The position numbers and the translations under genes are program-made. Shown here piece by piece: positions 60,255 to 64,000 of a DNA stretch of 64,000 bases. Every line of letters begins with the position of its first letter. The stretch's first letter is position 1. The stretch comes from Maritalea sp051251695 (GTDB lineage Bacteria > Pseudomonadota > Alphaproteobacteria > Rhizobiales > Devosiaceae), in contig NZ_JBPOEU010000001.1 in assembly GCF_051251695.1 (NCBI RefSeq), positions 1-64,000 of the forward strand. Direction: 5' to 3'. Below the pieces are notes generated by a model. The model did no database searches. It was given only the letters and a program-made list of their open reading frames with translations, and was not told the DNA's origin.

Positions 60255-62378
60255 TTATCCGGCATATGATGTTTTGTAGTTTTTCAGATATGAAGTTGTT
60301 TGGTGAGCGCCGCCATTGAGCACGGGCACAATCGATAAATGCTCGAATTGGGCAAGAATGTGATGAGCCTTTCGCACTTCTGCTTGCGCCAGCTTTCCAG
60401 ACTTCACCACAAAAATTGCCGCATCTGCATGTTTCAAGAAATAGTTAGTATCCACAACTGGAAGCAATGGTGGGGTATCGATGATGATATAGTCGTAGTG
60501 CTTGGAAACACTGTTGAGTAATTTCTCCAACCCAGGTCCGGCCAACAACCTATCTGGACTTGCAGTTGGGTTACCCTGACCGATCAAAACATCCAAATTT
60601 GCTTCAATTTGATTGTGAAACGACGCCGTTAAAGCCGTTGCGTCTAGTGGGGTCGCCAAGAAACTTGAAAACCCTTGATCGCTTTCCACGCCGAGCAGAT
60701 GATGAAGCGTAGGTTTTCGAAGATCACCATCAATCAGCAATACACGTTTTCCCAATGAGGCCGTCACTTTAGACAGAGCCGCGGAAACGAACGACTTTCC
60801 TTCGTTCTCCACACTAGATGTGACCAGTACAATTTTTGCGCTCTTTTCCCCAAATTGGGCTGTTCTGGCTTTTTGTGACAATGCCAACTCCAAATCCAAC
60901 CTTAGCCGACGTGAGGCCTCAGAAAATTCAAGTTGTTGCATGGCATGAATAAGGGAGGCTGAATTTTGATTTTGGTTTGGCGATATGTATGGCAGTGCGA
61001 GTTGAGGAAACGATGCGCCGATGCGCTTGCCCATTAATTCACTTAATTGATCATCTGTGGTTACACCGCCCAGATACAGATCATAAAAATAGGTGACTGC
61101 TACACACAGCCCGAGCAGAAGGACAGCAGCCGTTAACATGATCATGGTCCGGTTGGGAAAAACTGCCTTGGAGGCTGGTGTAGCAAATGCTGCTATGCGC
61201 AAGCTCGGCGTTTGTGCGGCAAGTTGGCGATCCATATTTGACGTACGTTTGACCAATTCTTCATATTGCTTTCTTGCAGCATCCGTTTGGGTTTTGACCT
61301 GATAGAACTTGGATAATATCGCCGCAGGAAGGTTGACCTGCGCTAAGCGAAGTCGAACTTGGGCCACAACAACCTGCTGCTGACCAACCAACTCTCCAAT
61401 CAACCTGCTTGTCGACGATCTTTCATTTTCCACCAACAGCGAGAAGTTAGCTTTAAGGAATTCCAAGTCCTTTTCGATGTTTTCTACCCCGTCTTGACCC
61501 ACACCTTTTGCCGCCTGCGCCGCCAATTCATCACGCTGTCTTGCCAGTTGCTCGAGCGTTGCGCCGCCTATTTCGGCTGCCAGCACATTCCATTCTGATG
61601 AGATATCAAAGCTGTCAATTCTGCTGATCGAGGTTCTTGCTAGAGCTTCTTGTTCCTTCATGCCAAACAGAACTGATTTGAGTTCTGCCAATTTTGGGTC
61701 ACCTGAATGGGCCGCAATTTCAGCAAGGTTTTCAACAACAAATTCGCTCAGTTGAAGTTCTGAATTCATCAGAACATTTTTGGCCTGTTCCACTTGTTGC
61801 TCGAGCATTGTCTGTGCGCGTAAAACGGAGTTAATCCGTTGGGCAAGGCGGAGATCGATATGAAGTTGAGCCAGCTGATTGACAATGGCGGCGGCTGTTT
61901 GCGGATCAATGGAACGGGCGGAAAGTTCTATTATGAATGTTCTACCCTTCCGCTTCACAAATACCGCGTCTTTGAGATGGCGCACAATTTCGTCCATCGA
62001 AATTTTTTGAGGCGGCACCGGCTTTAAAACACCCAACATCCATTTGAGAATGGAAGAATTTGTTTCAAATTCCTGAAGTTGTTCCAATGGCAGTGCGCGT
62101 GCAACTTCATAGTAAACTGGGTCGGACTTTAGCAGTTCCACTTCACTGTCAATCACGCCATTGACGAGGCCAAATGCCAGTGGTTCCGCCTGCGGGTCAA
62201 ATAGACGCTGACCGTCAACATCCACTAAAAGTTTTGCGTTGGCTGAATATATTGGGGTGATCAGATTTGTCGTCATAAAGACAAATGCCAGTGCGGCAAA
62301 ATAGAAAATAAAAATCAATCTTGCTCTGCGTATCAACAGCGCGGTAACCGCACGGAAATCGGCTTTTGGTTGGCTCAC
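60255..62378 (-). CDS. Wzc/ExoP-type polysaccharide co-polymerase with tyrosine autokinase domain
   Basis: 707 residues, GTG start at 62378. A Wzz-type domain with a first membrane helix (about 19-40), a long coiled-coil periplasmic part (about 170-360), a second helix (about 412-432) and a cytoplasmic BY-kinase domain: SSVENEGKSF (Walker A), RVLLIDGDLRKP (Walker A') and YIIIDTPPLLPVVD (Walker B). The C-terminal tail has three Tyr (SYLKNYKTSYAG) able to act as phosphorylation sites. It controls chain length and export of exopolysaccharide. Same strand as the ExoY-like and dehydrogenase genes. Confidence 0.93.
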   Translation of the reverse strand: MSQPKADFRAVTALLIRRARLIFIFYFAALAFVFMTTNLITPIYSANAKLLVDVDGQRLFDPQAEPLAFGLVNGVIDSEVELLKSDPVYYEVARALPLEQLQEFETNSSILKWMLGVLKPVPPQKISMDEIVRHLKDAVFVKRKGRTFIIELSARSIDPQTAAAIVNQLAQLHIDLRLAQRINSVLRAQTMLEQQVEQAKNVLMNSELQLSEFVVENLAEIAAHSGDPKLAELKSVLFGMKEQEALARTSISRIDSFDISSEWNVLAAEIGGATLEQLARQRDELAAQAAKGVGQDGVENIEKDLEFLKANFSLLVENERSSTSRLIGELVGQQQVVVAQVRLRLAQVNLPAAILSKFYQVKTQTDAARKQYEELVKRTSNMDRQLAAQTPSLRIAAFATPASKAVFPNRTMIMLTAAVLLLGLCVAVTYFYDLYLGGVTTDDQLSELMGKRIGASFPQLALPYISPNQNQNSASLIHAMQQLEFSEASRRLRLDLELALSQKARTAQFGEKSAKIVLVTSSVENEGKSFVSAALSKVTASLGKRVLLIDGDLRKPTLHHLLGVESDQGFSSFLATPLDATALTASFHNQIEANLDVLIGQGNPTASPDRLLAGPGLEKLLNSVSKHYDYIIIDTPPLLPVVDTNYFLKHADAAIFVVKSGKLAQAEVRKAHHILAQFEHLSIVPVLNGGAHQTTSYLKNYKTSYAG

Positions 62379-62511
62379 TAAGTCACCGGCAATAAAATAA
62401 AAAACGCATAAAATATATATTGGATTAGTATAATCACGTATTAGCCTATTGAATAGCCCTAAACGACACGCCCGCCTTTCCGCCGGTTTGGCCGGTATTC
62501 ATCCGATCGAA

Positions 62512-63687
62512 TTATTGATCAGTTCCAAAAATATCTCTTGTGAAGACCTTGTCGCGCACATCATCAAGGTTCTGGTCAACCCGATTGCCAACGATCAAAT
62601 CGGCTTCGCCCTTAAACTTGCGCAAATCGTTTTCCACTCGGGAGTTAAAGAAGCTTGGCTCGTCAAGCCCGGGCTCATAAACAATAATTTCTATGCCTCG
62701 GGCCTTCAGTCTTTTCATAATACCTTGCACCGAACTCTCACGAAAATTGTCGGCACCAGCCTTCATCGTAAGCCGATAAATGCCGACCACAGAAGGATCT
62801 TTCAACAGAATTTGCTCGGCAATAAAATCTTTTCTGGTTCCATTTGCCTCAACGATTGCCTTGATCATATTTTGAGGCACATCAGCATAGTTCGCCATGA
62901 GCTGACGCGTGTCTTTAGGCAAGCAATAGCCACCATAGCCAAACGAAGGGTTGTTATAGTGCATTCCAATCCTTGGATCATGCCCGATACCTTCAATGAT
63001 GACCTTGCTATCAAGCCCGCGCGCCATGGCGTAGCTGTCCAACTCGTTCATATAGGCAATCCGCATGGCGAGGTATGTATTGGCGAACAATTTGATTGCC
63101 TCAGCCTCTCGGGCATTTGAAAACACCATGGGAATGTCTGGTTTGATCGCACCTTCAGCAAGAAGCTGTGCAAATACATTCGCACGGTCAGAAACTTCGC
63201 CAACAACAATTCGCGAGGGATGCAAATTGTCAAAAAGCGCTTTGCCTTCGCGCAAGAATTCGGGTGAAAAGATAACGTTTTTGGTGTTGAGTTCTAGCGA
63301 AATACTTTCGGTAAACCCTACCGGCACCGTCGACTTGATGACCATTGTTGCGTCGGGATTAAGCTTAGTGACATCGCGAATGGCGTGTTCAACTGAAGAA
63401 GTATCGAACGTGTTTTGAACAGGATCGTAGTTCGTGGGCGTTGAAATGATCACAAAGTCTGCATTGGCGAAAGCAACGTCAGGATTGTTCGTCGCTTGCA
63501 AATCAAGGCGCTTATTTTGCAAGTAATCCTCTATTTCAGGATCATGGATCGGGCTAACTCGATCATTGATCTGCTTTATGCGTTGTGAAGAGATATCCAG
63601 CGCCACAACTTGGTTATGTTGGGCCAACAAAATGGCATTTGCCAACCCGACATAACCCATTCCAACAACTGCTATTCTTTTGTTCAT
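62512..63687 (-). CDS. Nucleotide-sugar dehydrogenase (UDP-glucose 6-dehydrogenase type)
   Basis: 391 residues from the ATG at 63687 (TTG two codons earlier possible). Rossmann motif IAVVGMGYVGLANAILLA, VIISTPTNYD, VIKSTVPVGF, FSPEFLREGKALFDNLHPSRIVVG and the catalytic Cys in FGYGGYCLPKDTRQL are present. It oxidises the C6 of a UDP-sugar to a uronic acid for polysaccharide synthesis; UDP-glucose is most likely, given the short length (the E. coli-type enzyme is about 388). First gene of the minus-strand polysaccharide group. Confidence 0.93.
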   Translation of the reverse strand: MNKRIAVVGMGYVGLANAILLAQHNQVVALDISSQRIKQINDRVSPIHDPEIEDYLQNKRLDLQATNNPDVAFANADFVIISTPTNYDPVQNTFDTSSVEHAIRDVTKLNPDATMVIKSTVPVGFTESISLELNTKNVIFSPEFLREGKALFDNLHPSRIVVGEVSDRANVFAQLLAEGAIKPDIPMVFSNAREAEAIKLFANTYLAMRIAYMNELDSYAMARGLDSKVIIEGIGHDPRIGMHYNNPSFGYGGYCLPKDTRQLMANYADVPQNMIKAIVEANGTRKDFIAEQILLKDPSVVGIYRLTMKAGADNFRESSVQGIMKRLKARGIEIIVYEPGLDEPSFFNSRVENDLRKFKGEADLIVGNRVDQNLDDVRDKVFTRDIFGTDQ

Positions 63688-63904
63688 CGCCAAATCGCCA
63701 TCTCAAAACTGTGTTGCTGTGGTTCAATAAATCGGTGCGCCAAAATCGCTTAACTGGGCAACAATACACACCTGTGACAAAGACGCAATTTCAGCGAGGG
63801 GCATTTTTTGCTGGGCAAATAGACCCGCCCCTAAATCCAACTTATCCCCCTTTGGCTTTCATGCCCCATAATTTGCACATCATCTAACAAACATTGGACC
63901 AGAT

Positions 63905-64000
63905 ATGCTTGACCGTTTTGAAAGCCTTAGTACCAGCACAAACGACCCGGCCTCCCGGGCTTTTTCCATCACACCCGACGATGTTTCAGACATAGCTGAA
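63905..64000 (+). CDS. Partial gene resembling GTA head-spike base protein (Rcc01079 family), cut by window end
   Basis: The first 32 codons are present. They read LDRFESLSTSTNDPASRAF then SITPDDVSDIAE, a pattern close to the N-terminus of the Rcc01079-type spike base proteins of GTAs (D-R-F-x..-P-A-x-x-A-x-x-x-T-P-x-D-x-x-D). The ATG at 63905 has only a weak ribosome site (GGA). If correct it is a GTA gene about 48 kb from the main cluster, divergent from the polysaccharide operon. Only a fragment is visible, so the call is tentative. Confidence 0.5.
   Translation, partial: MLDRFESLSTSTNDPASRAFSITPDDVSDIAE

Noticed and set aside
60820..60850. Degenerate Walker A in the tyrosine kinase as a sign of inactivity
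   Set aside because: SSVENEGKSF keeps the GKS core, and Walker A' and B are intact, which is within normal family variation.

Overview
The window looks like chromosomal DNA of an alphaproteobacterium, most likely of the order Hyphomicrobiales (formerly Rhizobiales). The markers are a MucR/Ros zinc-finger regulator, a TIGR03808-type Tat protein, DUF5330, DUF6456, DUF2336 and DUF1491 proteins, an alphaproteobacterial gene-transfer-agent (GTA) cluster, CtrA-like boxes and a Rhizobium-type asparaginase. The genus cannot be named from sequence alone. Coding density is high: no gap exceeds 300 bases. The largest are about 288 bases (20482-20769) and 282 bases (39547-39828). I saw no tRNA, rRNA, CRISPR array, integrase or insertion sequence.

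Region 1 (1-15656, all minus strand) is a complete RcGTA-type structural cluster. In transcription order it encodes small terminase, large terminase, portal, two small proteins, prohead protease, capsid, adaptor, stopper, tail terminator, tail tube, two tail chaperones, a short tape measure, distal tail protein, hub, NlpC/P60 peptidase and the very large 'megatron'. A DUF2793 fibre-like protein and a GH108 lysozyme-like protein (cut by the window edge) follow. Genes abut or overlap throughout. A promoter-like sequence and a terminator-like hairpin lie before the first gene. The tail chaperone gp10.1 has no ATG/GTG/TTG start.

Region 2 (15687-27829) is housekeeping and regulation: a UPF0260 Cys-cluster protein, a PBP1A-type penicillin-binding protein with DUF1214 and DUF1254 partners, an unknown lipoprotein, DUF2336, DUF1491, a peptidoglycan-binding membrane protein, a PAS histidine kinase, DUF5330, SufE, and a DUF6456 / DnaA-domain-IV / MucR regulatory trio.

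Region 3 (27973-34004) is a seven-gene Mrp (Mnh) Na+/H+ antiporter operon, ABCDEFG. Region 4 (34187-45483) is mixed: two GNAT acetyltransferases, an S9 oligopeptidase, iron/manganese superoxide dismutase, RsgA, a receiver protein behind a perfect CtrA box, a HerA-like ATPase, a UPF0145 protein, a Tat-exported beta-helix protein and an asparaginase.

Region 5 (45554-58869) is a galactoside-use island. Binding protein, two permeases, GH4 alpha-galactosidase, IlvD/Edd dehydratase, SDR dehydrogenase, DgoK, DgoA, lactonase and GH42 beta-galactosidase form one minus-strand operon. The IclR regulator and ABC ATPase are divergent from it. Together they import galactosides, hydrolyse them, and take galactose by the De Ley-Doudoroff route to pyruvate and glyceraldehyde 3-phosphate. 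Region 6 (58866-64000) holds a YaiI-family protein and exopolysaccharide genes (ExoY-like transferase behind a CtrA box, Wzc/ExoP-like tyrosine kinase, UDP-sugar dehydrogenase). At the right edge is the start of a gene that resembles the RcGTA head-spike base protein, which would be a second, unlinked GTA locus.
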